NCBI RefSeq assembly: GCF_008692195.1
Contig: NZ_RXOM01000068.1
Coordinates: forward strand, 109,111-173,110
Direction of reading: 5' to 3'
Origin: Salegentibacter sp. R32
GTDB lineage: Bacteria > Bacteroidota > Bacteroidia > Flavobacteriales > Flavobacteriaceae
Length of the DNA: 64,000 nt
The notes beneath the pieces were generated by a model that saw only the letters and a program-made list of their open reading frames with translations, ran no database searches and was not told the origin of the DNA. The position numbers and the translations under genes were made by a program. Positions 26,784-35,755 of the stretch are shown one piece after another; within the stretch, counting starts at the first letter, position 1; each line of letters opens with the position of its first letter.

Positions 26784-27735
26784 GCTTATTTTAACTTGTG
26801 TTGTGCTGAATTCTTTCAGCCTGCAAGCGCAAAGAAAATATTACAATAAAAATGAGAACGAAAATTTAAAACAACTTCAAGTTGAAGAAGACGGTTATCA
26901 TTTTTATGTGATTGGCGATTGGGGAAGAAACGGTCATTTTAAACAAGCCGAAGTTGCCGATATTATGCAACAAGCAGGTTTTATTTTAGAACCGGAGTTT
27001 ATTATTTCGGTGGGTGATAATTTTTATCCTGACGGAATTGCTTCCGTAGATGACCCTTTTTTAAAAAGCAGTTTCGAAGATATTTATTACGGTTCCAATC
27101 TGTTTTGTCCGTGGTACGTAGTGTTAGGTAATCATGGTTATCGCGGAAACGTACAAGCGCAAATCGATTATACCAATAAAAGTCAGCGTTGGAAAATGCC
27201 TGCCCATTATTACGAAGTTGAAAAGACGTTAGAAGACGATAAAACCAAAGCGAAATTTATTTTTTTAGATACCAATCCGTTTGAAGACGATTATTATCAA
27301 GCAGAAAAATATGCACAGGTAAAAACACAAGATTCCTTAAAGCAAAAAAAGTGGTTAGAAAAAACTTTAAAAAATTCAACTGCCGATTGGAATATTGTTA
27401 TTGGTCACCATCCGCTGTATACTTCAGGAAAAAGAGTAGACGATGAACCTTATGCTCGGCATCATTTAGAAGAAGTATTTGAAAAATATAAGGTACCGGC
27501 TTATTTTGCAGGTCACGAGCACGATATTCAGCATTTAAAACCTAACGGTGTTTACACCCATCATTTTGTCTCGGGAGCAGGTTCTGAAGTACGTTCCACA
27601 GGGATTTCAAATTTCACAAAATTTTCCCGTTCAGAACAAGGTTTTTTAATAATTAGTTTGCTATCTTCGAAAATGCTTATTCAAGCCGTGAATTGGAAAG
27701 GAGAAATAACTTATAAAGTTGAGATACCCAAATAA
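26752..27735 (+). CDS. Purple acid phosphatase-like (TRAP-type) metallophosphoesterase
   Basis: This 327-residue exported enzyme (signal ending NSFSLQAQ) has the calcineurin-like motifs in order: IGDWG near 45, VGDNFYPDG near 86, LGNHGYRGN near 125, VIGHHPLYTSG near 220 and AGHEHDIQH near 256. The GDNFY tyrosine and the GNHxYRGN context are characteristic of the tartrate-resistant acid phosphatase branch. The usual Asp after GNH is Gly. It overlaps the phytase gene by 32 bases, so it probably finishes phosphate release from partially dephosphorylated inositol phosphates. TTG at 26767 is a possible alternative start. Confidence 0.88.
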   Translation: MTYQRLWKLSKLILTCVVLNSFSLQAQRKYYNKNENENLKQLQVEEDGYHFYVIGDWGRNGHFKQAEVADIMQQAGFILEPEFIISVGDNFYPDGIASVDDPFLKSSFEDIYYGSNLFCPWYVVLGNHGYRGNVQAQIDYTNKSQRWKMPAHYYEVEKTLEDDKTKAKFIFLDTNPFEDDYYQAEKYAQVKTQDSLKQKKWLEKTLKNSTADWNIVIGHHPLYTSGKRVDDEPYARHHLEEVFEKYKVPAYFAGHEHDIQHLKPNGVYTHHFVSGAGSEVRSTGISNFTKFSRSEQGFLIISLLSSKMLIQAVNWKGEITYKVEIPK

Positions 27736-27762
27736 AATCTCTTATTCATTTACTTTTTAACG

Positions 27763-27793
27763 ACAAAGCCCGCAATTTGCGGGCTTTGTTTAT
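27763..27793 (+). terminator. Terminator of the phytate operon
   Basis: ACAAAGCCCGCAA and TTGCGGGCTTTGT are a perfect 13-bp stem with a one-base nominal loop, followed by TTATTTAT. It lies about 28 bases after the phosphatase stop and just before the convergent ahcY. Confidence 0.85.
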
Positions 27794-27813
27794 TTATAGA
27801 ATATTTGTTTAGA

Positions 27814-29130
27814 TTAGTATCTGTAGTATTCGGGTTTAAATGGCCCTTTTACTTCAACACCAATATATTCCGCTTGTTCTTGAGAAAGCTCGGTCAATTC
27901 AACACCAATTTTCTCTAAGTGTAGCGCGGCTACTTTTTCATCTAAATGCTTAGGCAACATATACACTTTGTTCTCGTATTGTTCAGAACGGTTCCATAAT
28001 TCAATTTGAGCCAAGGTCTGGTTGGTAAATGAGTTACTCATTACAAAACTAGGATGACCGGTAGCGCAACCAAGGTTTACCAAACGTCCTTCAGCTAACA
28101 AAATAATATCTTTTCCGTCGATGGTATATTTATCAACCTGTGGTTTAATTTCAACTTTAGAATCTCCGTGATTATCGTTTAACCAAGCTACAGCAATCTC
28201 GTTATCAAAATGCCCAATGTTACAAACGATGGTTTTATCTTTCATCGCTTCAAAATGCTCACCACGTACGATATCTTTATTTCCGGTTGTGGTAATCACG
28301 ATATCAGCTTTATCAAGAACGTTTTCTAATTTTTTCACTTCAAAACCGTCCATGGCAGCTTGTAAAGCACAAATTGGGTCGATTTCTGTTACGGTAACAA
28401 TAGATCCTGCTCCTTTAAAAGATTGTGCGGTTCCCTTACCAACATCACCGTAACCACAAACTACCACGCGTTTTCCGGCTAACATCACATCGGTAGCACG
28501 TCTAATTGCATCAACAGCACTTTCACGACAACCATATTTGTTGTCAAATTTAGATTTGGTAACCGAATCGTTTACATTAATCGCAGGCATTGGTAAAGTT
28601 CCTTTTTTCATACGCTCGTATAAGCGGTGAACTCCGGTAGTAGTTTCTTCAGAAAGACCTTTTACATCTTTAGACAATTCTGGGTATTTGTCTAATACCA
28701 TATTGGTTAAATCGCCACCATCATCTAAAATCATATTTAAAGGCTTACGCTCTTCACCAAAGAAAAGGGTTTGCTCAATACACCAGTCAAATTCTTCTTC
28801 GGTCATTCCTTTCCAAGCATATACAGGAATTCCTGCAGCAGCGATCGCAGCAGCAGCTTGATCTTGCGTAGAGAATATGTTACAAGAGCTCCAAGTTACT
28901 TCAGCTCCTAAAGAAGTAAGAGTTTCAATAAGCACCGCTGTTTGGATCGTCATATGCAAACATCCAGCAATACGAGCACCTTTCAACGGTTGTTCATCTT
29001 TATATTCTTCACGTAGCGACATTAGGCCGGGCATTTCTGCTTCAGCTAATTCAATCTCTTTGCGTCCCCAATCTGCTAAGGAAATATCTTTTACTTTATA
29101 AGCCGTGTAAGGCACTGTTTTCGTACTCAT
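27814..29130 (-). CDS. ahcY: Adenosylhomocysteinase
   Basis: This 438-residue cytoplasmic enzyme splits S-adenosylhomocysteine to adenosine and homocysteine. Recognisable parts are the substrate-domain motif [15 protein letters not shown], the [11 protein letters not shown]-binding loop, [14 protein letters not shown] near the N-terminus and the C-terminal [21 protein letters not shown] with terminal KPEYYRY. The start is ATG at 29130 ([13 protein letters not shown]). An in-frame extension to 29229 runs over the divergent PPTase gene and has no homology value. The two genes diverge across 63 bases. A -7-like TATTTTTG is at 29166-29173 on this strand, without a clear -33. Confidence 0.97.
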   Translation of the reverse strand: MSTKTVPYTAYKVKDISLADWGRKEIELAEAEMPGLMSLREEYKDEQPLKGARIAGCLHMTIQTAVLIETLTSLGAEVTWSSCNIFSTQDQAAAAIAAAGIPVYAWKGMTEEEFDWCIEQTLFFGEERKPLNMILDDGGDLTNMVLDKYPELSKDVKGLSEETTTGVHRLYERMKKGTLPMPAINVNDSVTKSKFDNKYGCRESAVDAIRRATDVMLAGKRVVVCGYGDVGKGTAQSFKGAGSIVTVTEIDPICALQAAMDGFEVKKLENVLDKADIVITTTGNKDIVRGEHFEAMKDKTIVCNIGHFDNEIAVAWLNDNHGDSKVEIKPQVDKYTIDGKDIILLAEGRLVNLGCATGHPSFVMSNSFTNQTLAQIELWNRSEQYENKVYMLPKHLDEKVAALHLEKIGVELTELSQEQAEYIGVEVKGPFKPEYYRY

Positions 29131-29193
29131 ATTCTTATATTTGTTATTTCGCAATTTTTCTGGTGCAAAAATACATAATATCTTATAAACTAT

Positions 29194-29829
29194 ATGGCTC
29201 TTTATAAAACTATAACAGTAAACGAACATACTAAGGTATTCATTTGGAAGATTGAAGAGCCGGAGGAATGGTTGTCAAAAGATGTGAAATTGACTGAACA
29301 TTGCCAAAACCGAGTAAATAGTATGAAGTCTGAAATTCATCGTAGAGGTTTTATGAGTATTCGGCATTTATTGGCTCAAGCCGGTTATACCGATTTTGAT
29401 TTGTATTACGATGAAGAAGGCAAACCGCACTTAAAAGATGGTAATTACATCTCGATTACGCATTCCTTTGAATTTTCAGCCATTATAGTAAGTAAAAAAC
29501 CAATCGGAATCGATATTGAAAAACAACGAGATAAGATTTTAAAGATTGCTCAGAAATTTACGCCTTTAGATGAATATCATACTTTGGCCAATGAAGAAGC
29601 TTTAATTAGAAAACTCACTATTGTTTGGGGGGCCAAAGAAGGCATTTATAAACTGGTAGGCATTCCCGGATTATTGTTTTTGCATCATATTTATGTAGAA
29701 GATTTTTCTTTTGAAGACGAAGAATTAAAGGCTCGATTAAATTACCAAGGAGAACAAACCAATTTTGCGCTGAAGTATTTAGAGTTTGAAGGTTTTACTT
29801 GTGTGTACACCCTTTTAGCTGAAGACTAA
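29194..29829 (+). CDS. 4'-phosphopantetheinyl transferase superfamily protein
   Basis: This 211-residue protein has the two Sfp-family motifs, GIDIE (near residue 108, metal and CoA binding) and [12 protein letters not shown] (near 148, WxxKExxYK). It should move the phosphopantetheine arm of CoA to a carrier protein. The length of about 210 residues fits the Sfp-like group and not AcpS. Its stop TAATG overlaps the GGGPS start by one base, and pnuC follows. Which carrier protein it serves is not evident, as no polyketide or peptide synthase is nearby. Confidence 0.9.
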   Translation: MALYKTITVNEHTKVFIWKIEEPEEWLSKDVKLTEHCQNRVNSMKSEIHRRGFMSIRHLLAQAGYTDFDLYYDEEGKPHLKDGNYISITHSFEFSAIIVSKKPIGIDIEKQRDKILKIAQKFTPLDEYHTLANEEALIRKLTIVWGAKEGIYKLVGIPGLLFLHHIYVEDFSFEDEELKARLNYQGEQTNFALKYLEFEGFTCVYTLLAED

Positions 29830-30572
29830 TGAAAAAGAAAAAGGAACTGTTACGCATTTTTCAAACTTCCGATCGGTTGTTAGCGATTCTCATAGATCCC
29901 GATAAAGTCGATTTTTCTAAGCTTGAAAGTTTAATTCAGCATTTACCAAAAGCGACCACGCATTTATTTGTTGGCGGAAGCACGGTAGAAGAAAACCTTA
30001 CCGAAAAATTAGTTCGCCAACTGAAAGCGAAAACACCATTACCTATTTTTATTTTTCCGGGCGATTATACACAGATCACTAATGAAGCTGATGCACTTTT
30101 ATTTTTGTCGTTACTTTCAGGTAGAAATCCGGAGTTTTTAATTGAGCAACAAGTAAAATCGGTGGAGAAACTAAAAAATACTTCTTTAGAAGTTATTCCG
30201 ACGGCTTATTTATTAATTGATGGCGGTAGAGAAACTTCAGTACAACGCGTAAGCAAAACGCTTCCGATGAAGCAAGAAAATATTCAGGCGATTGTCAACA
30301 CCGCTTTGGCCGGAGAATATTCCGGGAAGCAATTGATTTATTTAGAAGCAGGGAGCGGTGCGAGAAATAAAGTTTCTACAGCAATTATTTCCGCAGTAAA
30401 AAAAGAAGTTTCCATTCCTATTATTGTGGGTGGCGGCATTCGTTCAAAAAAAGAAATTGAAGAAGCTTACCAAGCCGGAGCAATGATGGTTGTGGTGGGA
30501 ACAGCTTTTGAAGATAATCCTGAGTTTTTAATATCGGCTTCAACTTCCAAAACAGTTGAGGTTTCCAAATAA
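29829..30572 (+). CDS. Geranylgeranylglyceryl/heptaprenylglyceryl phosphate synthase
   Basis: This 247-residue TIM-barrel prenyltransferase has the family pattern LLAILIDPDKVD near 18, HLFVGGSTV near 45, FPGDYTQIT near 76, YLEAGSGA near 168 and the phosphate-binding GGGIRSKKEIEEA near 200. The family joins polyprenyl diphosphate to sn-glycerol-1-phosphate, the first step of archaeal ether lipids. Bacteroidota enzymes are characterised but the product's role is unclear. It overlaps the PPTase stop by one base (TAATG). No glycerol-1-phosphate dehydrogenase is in the window. Confidence 0.92.
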   Translation: MKKKKELLRIFQTSDRLLAILIDPDKVDFSKLESLIQHLPKATTHLFVGGSTVEENLTEKLVRQLKAKTPLPIFIFPGDYTQITNEADALLFLSLLSGRNPEFLIEQQVKSVEKLKNTSLEVIPTAYLLIDGGRETSVQRVSKTLPMKQENIQAIVNTALAGEYSGKQLIYLEAGSGARNKVSTAIISAVKKEVSIPIIVGGGIRSKKEIEEAYQAGAMMVVVGTAFEDNPEFLISASTSKTVEVSK

Positions 30573-30612
30573 AATCAAGACATTTATTACCGTCTAGAAA
30601 ACCATAAAAATA

Positions 30613-31248
30613 ATGAACGAAATTTTTGATTGGCTTTTTGCGCAGTACGAAGGCATCCCTACTTACTTGGTGATTTTGGAACTCTTTGGAGTGGTCTTCG
30701 GGATTTTAAGTGTGGTTTTCTCTAAGATGAATAACATCTGGGTTTATCCTACGGGGATCGTAAGCACGCTTTTATATGTGTATATTCTTCAGCAATATGG
30801 ATTGTTGGGAGATATGCTCATTAACGTCTATTACTTCTCTATGAGTATTTACGGGTGGTATGTTTGGACCAGAAAAGTAGATGGCGAACACGTGACGCCA
30901 ATTACTAAAACCACTAAAAAGGAAAATATACAATCGGTTGGGATCTTCTTCGCGACCATGTTAGCCGTGGCTTTGGTTTATGAAATCTTCGATAAATGGG
31001 AAGCCTGGTATTCGTACACCGATATTTTTACCACCGCTATTTTCTTCGTGGGAATGTGGCTGATGGCCAAAAAGAAAATTGAAAATTGGATTTATTGGAT
31101 TGTAGGAGATATCATTTCAGTACCCCTTTATTTTTACAAAGGCTTAATGTTTAGTGCAATCCTTTATTTAATTTTAACCATTATCGCGATTTATGGTTAT
31201 TTTTCTTGGAAAAAACTGCTTTATAAAAAAGTGGAAAATCTTACTTAA
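30613..31248 (+). CDS. pnuC: PnuC family nicotinamide mononucleotide/riboside transporter
   Basis: This 211-residue membrane protein has about seven spans and PnuC patterns such as NIWVYPTGIVSTLLYVYILQQYGLLGDMLINVYYF and IYGWYVWTRK. The family imports nicotinamide riboside by facilitated diffusion, or thiamin (PnuT) in some members. It follows GGGPS by 40 bases in the same direction. There is no TPP riboswitch beside it, so the nicotinamide type is slightly favoured, but the substrate is not settled by sequence. Confidence 0.88.
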   Translation: MNEIFDWLFAQYEGIPTYLVILELFGVVFGILSVVFSKMNNIWVYPTGIVSTLLYVYILQQYGLLGDMLINVYYFSMSIYGWYVWTRKVDGEHVTPITKTTKKENIQSVGIFFATMLAVALVYEIFDKWEAWYSYTDIFTTAIFFVGMWLMAKKKIENWIYWIVGDIISVPLYFYKGLMFSAILYLILTIIAIYGYFSWKKLLYKKVENLT

Positions 31249-31478
31249 ATTAAAAGTCACGAGAGGTTGAAATTAAAGAACTTAACACTTGCTGAAAGTA
31301 ATTGCATTTATTTATCAATTGTTTGTTAAAAAGCATCCCTCCATTCTTACGAATCCTTTATATTTTTTAACTTACCACTCCGCTTTTCAAAATAAATCTA
31401 AAGCGAATTTATTATAATGAAATTTATTCAATTTTAATTGAATATTCAACTATTGATTAACCAACATAACGTAGAAGA

Positions 31479-33008
31479 ATGACAGTAGCAGAATTAACGA
31501 AGGAAGATGTAGAGCAGATAAAAAATTATGGTTTAAAAAAAGAAACCGTACTTAATCAATTGGAAACTTTTAAGGAAGGAATCCCTAAAGTAGAATTGGT
31601 AAGCGCTGCAAATGTTGGAGAAGGAATCCAAGCGTTTAGTAAAGAAGAGGTGCAGTTGTTCTCTAACAAATATGACGATTCTAAATTAGAGCGAGTTAAA
31701 TTTATACCGGCAAGTGGTGCCGCTTCACGAATGTTCAAGGCTTTGCATCAGTTTTTAGCAGATTACCGACCGGAAAACACAAGTTTAGCTAAGTTTTTAG
31801 AAGAACAAGATTCAGATTTACTGAAGAAGTTTTTTGAAGGAATGAAAAATTTCGCGTTCTATAAAGACGTCCTTGCTGAAGTTGAAAAAAACAATTCCAA
31901 TTACCAACAGCTTTCAGAAGATGAACAAAAATACATCTTCGTTGAAATACTTTTAGAAGAAGACGGGCTTAACTTCTCTAACTTACCAAAAGGTTTGGTG
32001 CCTTTCCATGGCTATGAAAATCATTCAGCTACTGCTTTTGAGGAGCATTTAATAGAAGCTTCCAAATACGCTGCAAAAGATGGAAAAGCCAAACTCCATT
32101 TTACCGTAACTGAAGATCATTTGGAAAAGTTTAAAAGCACCTTCCAAGAAATTAAAGATCGGGTAGAAAAACAAACCGAAACAGAATTTGAAATTGAATA
32201 TTCTTTTCAGAAAAAATCGACCGATACCATTGCTGTAGATTTTGACAATCAACCTTTTCGGGATGATGAAGGGAAAATATTGTTTAGACCGGGCGGCCAC
32301 GGAGCTTTAATCGAAAATTTAAATGATATTGATGCCGATCTAATTTTTATTAAGAATATAGATAATGTCATCAAACAAGAAAACTTAGACACCGTTGTTA
32401 CCTATAAAAAAGTCTTAGCCGGTGAATTGATTAACGTTCAGGAGAAAATTTTTGAAGTATTAAACAGGATCGATCAAGATGGTTTTAATAAACATATTTT
32501 GGCAGCCGCAAACGATTTGCTTGAAGAAAAATTAAGTGTAAAAACAACGCTGAAAACAGAAGAAGATGTCCGTAACTTTTTAGATCGCCCCATTCGAATC
32601 TGTGGAATGGTAGAAAACCAAGGGGCTCCCGGTGGCGGACCTTTCTGGGTAAAAGATGGCGAAGGAAATATTTCTTTACAAATTATTGAAGGGGCACAAA
32701 TGGATACCGATAATCCTGAACAAAATGAAATAGCGCAAAATGCAACTCATTTTAATCCGGTAGATTTAGTATGTAGCGTTAAAAATTACAAAGGAAAAAA
32801 GTTTGACCTTACCCAATACGTAAACCCTAAAAAAGGATTTATCGCCCAAAAATCTAAATTTGGTAGAAACCTGAAAGCACTAGAACTTCCTGGATTGTGG
32901 AATGGTGGAATGGCCTATTGGAATACGATGTTTGTAGAAGTTCCAATCATTACATTTAATCCTGTGAAAAATGTGGTAGATTTATTAAATGAAAACCATC
33001 AAGTTTAA
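31479..33008 (+). CDS. DUF4301 family protein
   Basis: This 509-residue cytoplasmic protein has no signal peptide and looks like a nucleotidyltransferase-like fold: FIPASGAASRMFKALHQFL near 79 resembles a nucleotide-binding loop, and LFRPGGHGALIENLNDIDADLIFIKNIDNV near 268 a sugar-nucleotide-binding face. Members are seen throughout Bacteroidota and have no known function. ArfB follows with overlap TAATG, so the pair is co-transcribed. The 230 bases upstream show no clear promoter, only an AT-rich palindrome near 31428-31443. Confidence 0.78.
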   Translation: MTVAELTKEDVEQIKNYGLKKETVLNQLETFKEGIPKVELVSAANVGEGIQAFSKEEVQLFSNKYDDSKLERVKFIPASGAASRMFKALHQFLADYRPENTSLAKFLEEQDSDLLKKFFEGMKNFAFYKDVLAEVEKNNSNYQQLSEDEQKYIFVEILLEEDGLNFSNLPKGLVPFHGYENHSATAFEEHLIEASKYAAKDGKAKLHFTVTEDHLEKFKSTFQEIKDRVEKQTETEFEIEYSFQKKSTDTIAVDFDNQPFRDDEGKILFRPGGHGALIENLNDIDADLIFIKNIDNVIKQENLDTVVTYKKVLAGELINVQEKIFEVLNRIDQDGFNKHILAAANDLLEEKLSVKTTLKTEEDVRNFLDRPIRICGMVENQGAPGGGPFWVKDGEGNISLQIIEGAQMDTDNPEQNEIAQNATHFNPVDLVCSVKNYKGKKFDLTQYVNPKKGFIAQKSKFGRNLKALELPGLWNGGMAYWNTMFVEVPIITFNPVKNVVDLLNENHQV

Positions 33009-33415
33009 TGTTGGGTAGTAAAGAGGAACTGTTAAACGAAGCCGACTTCAAAGCGGTTTTAAGTTCTGGTCCCGGTGGGCAGCACGCTAATAAAACCAGT
33101 ACAAAAGTAGTTTTAAATTGGAGTTTAACCGATTCTGAAGTTTTTACCGAAGAACAAAAAGAACGATTGGAGTGGAAACTAAGTAATAGATTAACCAAAG
33201 ATAAAGTACTTCAGTTAAGTTCAGACCATACCCGCAGTCAGCATAAAAACAAAGAAATATTGGTAAAGCGGTTTTTTAAGATGTTGGAAGATGCTTTAAA
33301 AATTCCGAAGCAAAGAAAAAAGACCAAACCTTCCCGAAGGTCAAAAATGAAGCGTTTAAAAGATAAACGAATTCAATCTGAAAAGAAAGCCAACCGAAAA
33401 GACCCACTTAAGTAA
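33008..33415 (+). CDS. arfB: Peptidyl-tRNA hydrolase ArfB (YaeJ)
   Basis: This 135-residue protein has the release-factor GGQ at residues 23-25 in SSGPGGQHANKTSTKV and a long basic C-terminal tail (KQRKKTKPSRRSKMKRLKDKR) that enters the empty mRNA channel of stalled ribosomes. ArfB hydrolyses peptidyl-tRNA on non-stop complexes. The length is ordinary for ArfB and there is no codon-recognition domain, so it is not RF1/RF2. It overlaps the DUF4301 stop by one base and is followed by a terminator hairpin at 33494-33524. Confidence 0.94.
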   Translation: MLGSKEELLNEADFKAVLSSGPGGQHANKTSTKVVLNWSLTDSEVFTEEQKERLEWKLSNRLTKDKVLQLSSDHTRSQHKNKEILVKRFFKMLEDALKIPKQRKKTKPSRRSKMKRLKDKRIQSEKKANRKDPLK

Positions 33416-33493
33416 ATTTTAAAGTCTCTATTTCATGATTGACACGGAATCTCATCTGAGTTGAAAACGAATTGTTTTTTCGTGAAAATGTGT

Positions 33494-33524
33494 AAAAAAT
33501 CTACAGTCTACTGTGGATTTTTTT
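33494..33524 (+). terminator. Terminator after arfB
   Basis: AAATCTACAG and CTGTGGATTT pair (with G-U), with a TCTA loop and a T7 run. It lies about 80 bases after the arfB stop. A second smaller hairpin (AAGCCTTTA/TAAAGGCTT) is at 33576-33596, ahead of the next gene. Confidence 0.72.
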
Positions 33525-33675
33525 GGTTTTCTACAGTTTGTGTATTTCATGTAAATTTTCATTAAACTAATTGTGAAGCCTTTATAGTAAAGGCTTTTCA
33601 GTTATAATTAAGCTGTAAAATTTTAAATGGCATAACTTTTTCAATTTAACTTATCAGAACAAATAATGTAGAAAG

Positions 33676-33999
33676 ATGAAAAAGTTAATCACTTGTTTGG
33701 CTATTGTGGGTTTGTGTACAATTTCAACCCTAAAGGCACAAGAAAAAGGTGAAGAGAATAACGTCGAAATAATGACCGAAGAAAGTAAAGAACAGGAAAC
33801 TTTTCAACCGGTAGATGTAAGTCAGGTTCCCGCTCCTATAGTGGCAGCAGTGACTAGTGATTTTAAAGGAGCTAAAATTTCTAAAGCTTATAAAAACAGT
33901 AAAGACGAATATAAACTAGAAATAAAAAACGATACGGCAAATACAACCAAAACTGTATATGCAAGTGCAGAAGGAAAATGGATAAAGCCTTCCGCCTAA
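33676..33999 (+). CDS. Small secreted protein, PepSY-like
   Basis: This 107-residue protein has a signal peptide (MKKLITCLAIVGLCTISTLKAQ) and an acidic spacer, then a short domain VPAPIVAAVTSDFKGAKISKAYKNSKDEYKLEI, which resembles the repeated PepSY-like fold of small Bacteroidota periplasmic proteins. Function is unknown. It is a single gene upstream of a candidate structured RNA. Confidence 0.6.
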   Translation: MKKLITCLAIVGLCTISTLKAQEKGEENNVEIMTEESKEQETFQPVDVSQVPAPIVAAVTSDFKGAKISKAYKNSKDEYKLEIKNDTANTTKTVYASAEGKWIKPSA

Positions 34000-34051
34000 A
34001 TAGAAAAGCAATGATGAATTTCTTAGATAGATTGGCGTTTGTTTAAGATAT

Positions 34052-34264
34052 AGGGCAGTAAAGAAGCATAGTAATTTTTTCAAGCATTAATTTTTTTGGT
34101 AATCCAAAATGATATTTTCAACTATGGTTAAGCGTGATCTTTTAGACTTTGTTGAAAACTAACTATAGGGAAGTTGTTTGTTCATACATATCATTTTAAC
34201 GGTTACTCCAACAGTAATTTTTACTGCCCTTAAAAGAGGTCAATTTCGGTTGACCTCTTTTTTT
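34052..34264 (+). ncRNA. Candidate structured RNA, 6S-like, with its own terminator
   Basis: No protein is encoded here, but the region has four nested helices. AGGGCAGTAAA (34052-34062) closes with TTTACTGCCCT (34220-34230). GGTAATC (34098-34104) pairs with 34201-34209. AAAATGATA (34106-34114) pairs with TATCATTTT (34189-34197). TTTTCAAC (34115-34122) pairs with GTTGAAAA (34151-34158). Large bubbles separate them and a terminator follows. A rod of about 180 bases with a closing stem and open central bubble is the layout of 6S RNA, for which a flavobacterial type is known. The identity is inference. The promoter is not clear, with only a TTTG at 34038-34041. Confidence 0.55.
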
Positions 34265-34265
34265 A
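34232..34265 (+). terminator. Terminator of the structured RNA region
   Basis: AAAGAGGTCAA and TTGACCTCTTT pair around TTTCGG, with a T run after. It lies between the candidate RNA and the response regulator gene. Confidence 0.9.
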
Positions 34266-34324
34266 TGATTATTTTACACAGGCGAGCCTTCTTATTTTCT
34301 AATTTTGTGCAATAAGCAATCTTT

Positions 34325-35674
34325 ATGGCTAAAGTTTTAATAGTGGAAGACGATGTAGCATTTTGCCAAATGCTGGAGACTTTTTTATCTAAAAAAGGTT
34401 TTGAAGTAAAAGTTTCCCATACCGGAAACGATGCGATGGCAAAAATAAATGAAAGTTTTTACGATATTATTCTAGCCGATGTTCGACTTCCTGATAAAGA
34501 CGGAAACGCGATTCTAAAAACTGTTACCGAGAAGTTTCCGAAAACCAAAGTGATTTTAATGACGGGGTACGCGGAAGTAAACCTTGCCGTTGATGCCATA
34601 AAAACGGGAGCATTCGATTATATCTCCAAACCCATTAACCCTGAAAAAATGCAGGAAACCATTCAAAAAGCATTGTCAGGTAATCAGGAAAAACAAGAGA
34701 GTAAAACAGAGGCAAAACCTTCACGAAAAAAATTTCCTTCCACAGATGGTACTAATTATGTAGCCGGGGTAAGTGATGCTTCCAAAAAATTGAACGATTA
34801 TATTAAATTGGTCGCACCCACCAATATGTCGGTGTTAATTATTGGAGAAAGCGGAACCGGAAAAGAATACGTAGCCAAGAATATTCATGATCAAAGTAAA
34901 CGTGCCAATGAAACATTTGTAGCGGTAGATTGCGGAGCGATTCCTAAAGAAATTGCATCCAGTGAATTTTTCGGGCATATCAAAGGTTCTTTCACCGGAG
35001 CGGTAAACGATAAAACCGGACATTTTCAAGCAGCCAATAAAGGAACTTTGTTTTTAGATGAAATAGGAAATCTTAATTACGATTTGCAAGTCCAATTGCT
35101 TCGGGCATTACAGGAGCGAAAAATAAAACCGGTAGGAAGTAATCAGGAAATTCAGGTAGATATTCGGGTAATTGCGGCCACCAATGAAGATTTAAAGAAA
35201 GCGGTTGAACATGGTGATTTTCGGGAAGATCTTTACCATCGTTTAAATGAATTCAGCATCCAGGTGCCTGCGCTTAAAAAGCGAAAAGAAGATTTGATGC
35301 TTTTTGCCAATCATTTCTTGGAAAAAGCCAATGAAGAATTAGAAAAAGAGATTGTTGGTTTTTCAGACGATGCATTAGAATTATTTACCGCTTATGCTTG
35401 GCCGGGAAATTTACGGGAAATGCAAAACACGATTAAACGTTCAGTATTATTGGCACAAGATAAATTGATTACAACGGAAGTTTTACCAAGCCAAATGCAT
35501 GTAGAAACTCCTGAAAAAGAAAGTTACAGCTTGTTTAAAAACAAGAATGAACAAGAACTCATCTTAGACGCATTGGAGGAAGCCAATGGCAATAAAAGCA
35601 AAGCCGCTAGAATCTTAAATATCGATAGAAAAACACTTTATAATAAATTGAAGCAGTACGATATTAAATTATAG
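34325..35674 (+). CDS. Sigma-54-dependent response regulator (NtrC family)
   Basis: This 449-residue protein has a receiver domain with phosphorylation site D52 (LADVRLPDKDG), then a sigma-54-interacting AAA+ domain with Walker A GESGTGKE (174-181), Walker B TLFLDEIG (241-248) and the sigma-54 loop GSFTGA (221-226, the usual GAFTGA with Ser). A Fis-type helix-turn-helix closes it (about 410-449, GNKSKAARILNIDRKTLYNKLKQ). It activates sigma-54 promoters after phosphorylation. The hybrid kinase at 39157-41607 is its likely partner, with two secreted protein genes between. A -7-like TAATTTTG is at 34300-34307. Confidence 0.93.
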   Translation: MAKVLIVEDDVAFCQMLETFLSKKGFEVKVSHTGNDAMAKINESFYDIILADVRLPDKDGNAILKTVTEKFPKTKVILMTGYAEVNLAVDAIKTGAFDYISKPINPEKMQETIQKALSGNQEKQESKTEAKPSRKKFPSTDGTNYVAGVSDASKKLNDYIKLVAPTNMSVLIIGESGTGKEYVAKNIHDQSKRANETFVAVDCGAIPKEIASSEFFGHIKGSFTGAVNDKTGHFQAANKGTLFLDEIGNLNYDLQVQLLRALQERKIKPVGSNQEIQVDIRVIAATNEDLKKAVEHGDFREDLYHRLNEFSIQVPALKKRKEDLMLFANHFLEKANEELEKEIVGFSDDALELFTAYAWPGNLREMQNTIKRSVLLAQDKLITTEVLPSQMHVETPEKESYSLFKNKNEQELILDALEEANGNKSKAARILNIDRKTLYNKLKQYDIKL

Positions 35675-35755
35675 TGCCCGATACAAATATAAAATTATAT
35701 TTGTAGATGTTATTTTTTTAAGTTAGTTTTATATACCTCCTATTATATAAAACTT

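Noticed and set aside
27814..29229. Longer ahcY frame starting at 29229
   Set aside because: The extra N-terminal residues run over the divergent PPTase start and lack family character; [13 protein letters not shown] at 29130 fits.
30613..31248. PnuC as a thiamin transporter (PnuT)
   Set aside because: No TPP riboswitch or thiamin kinase is adjacent; the sequence does not separate the two substrates.
31428..31443. AT-rich palindrome ATTCAATT-TTAATTGAAT upstream of DUF4301
   Set aside because: Such palindromes are frequent by chance at this base composition and there is no second copy or T run.
34014..34049. Short frames of 11-16 codons in the interval after the PepSY-like gene
   Set aside because: They overlap the structured RNA region or its leader, lack family features, and are within chance expectation for AT-rich DNA.
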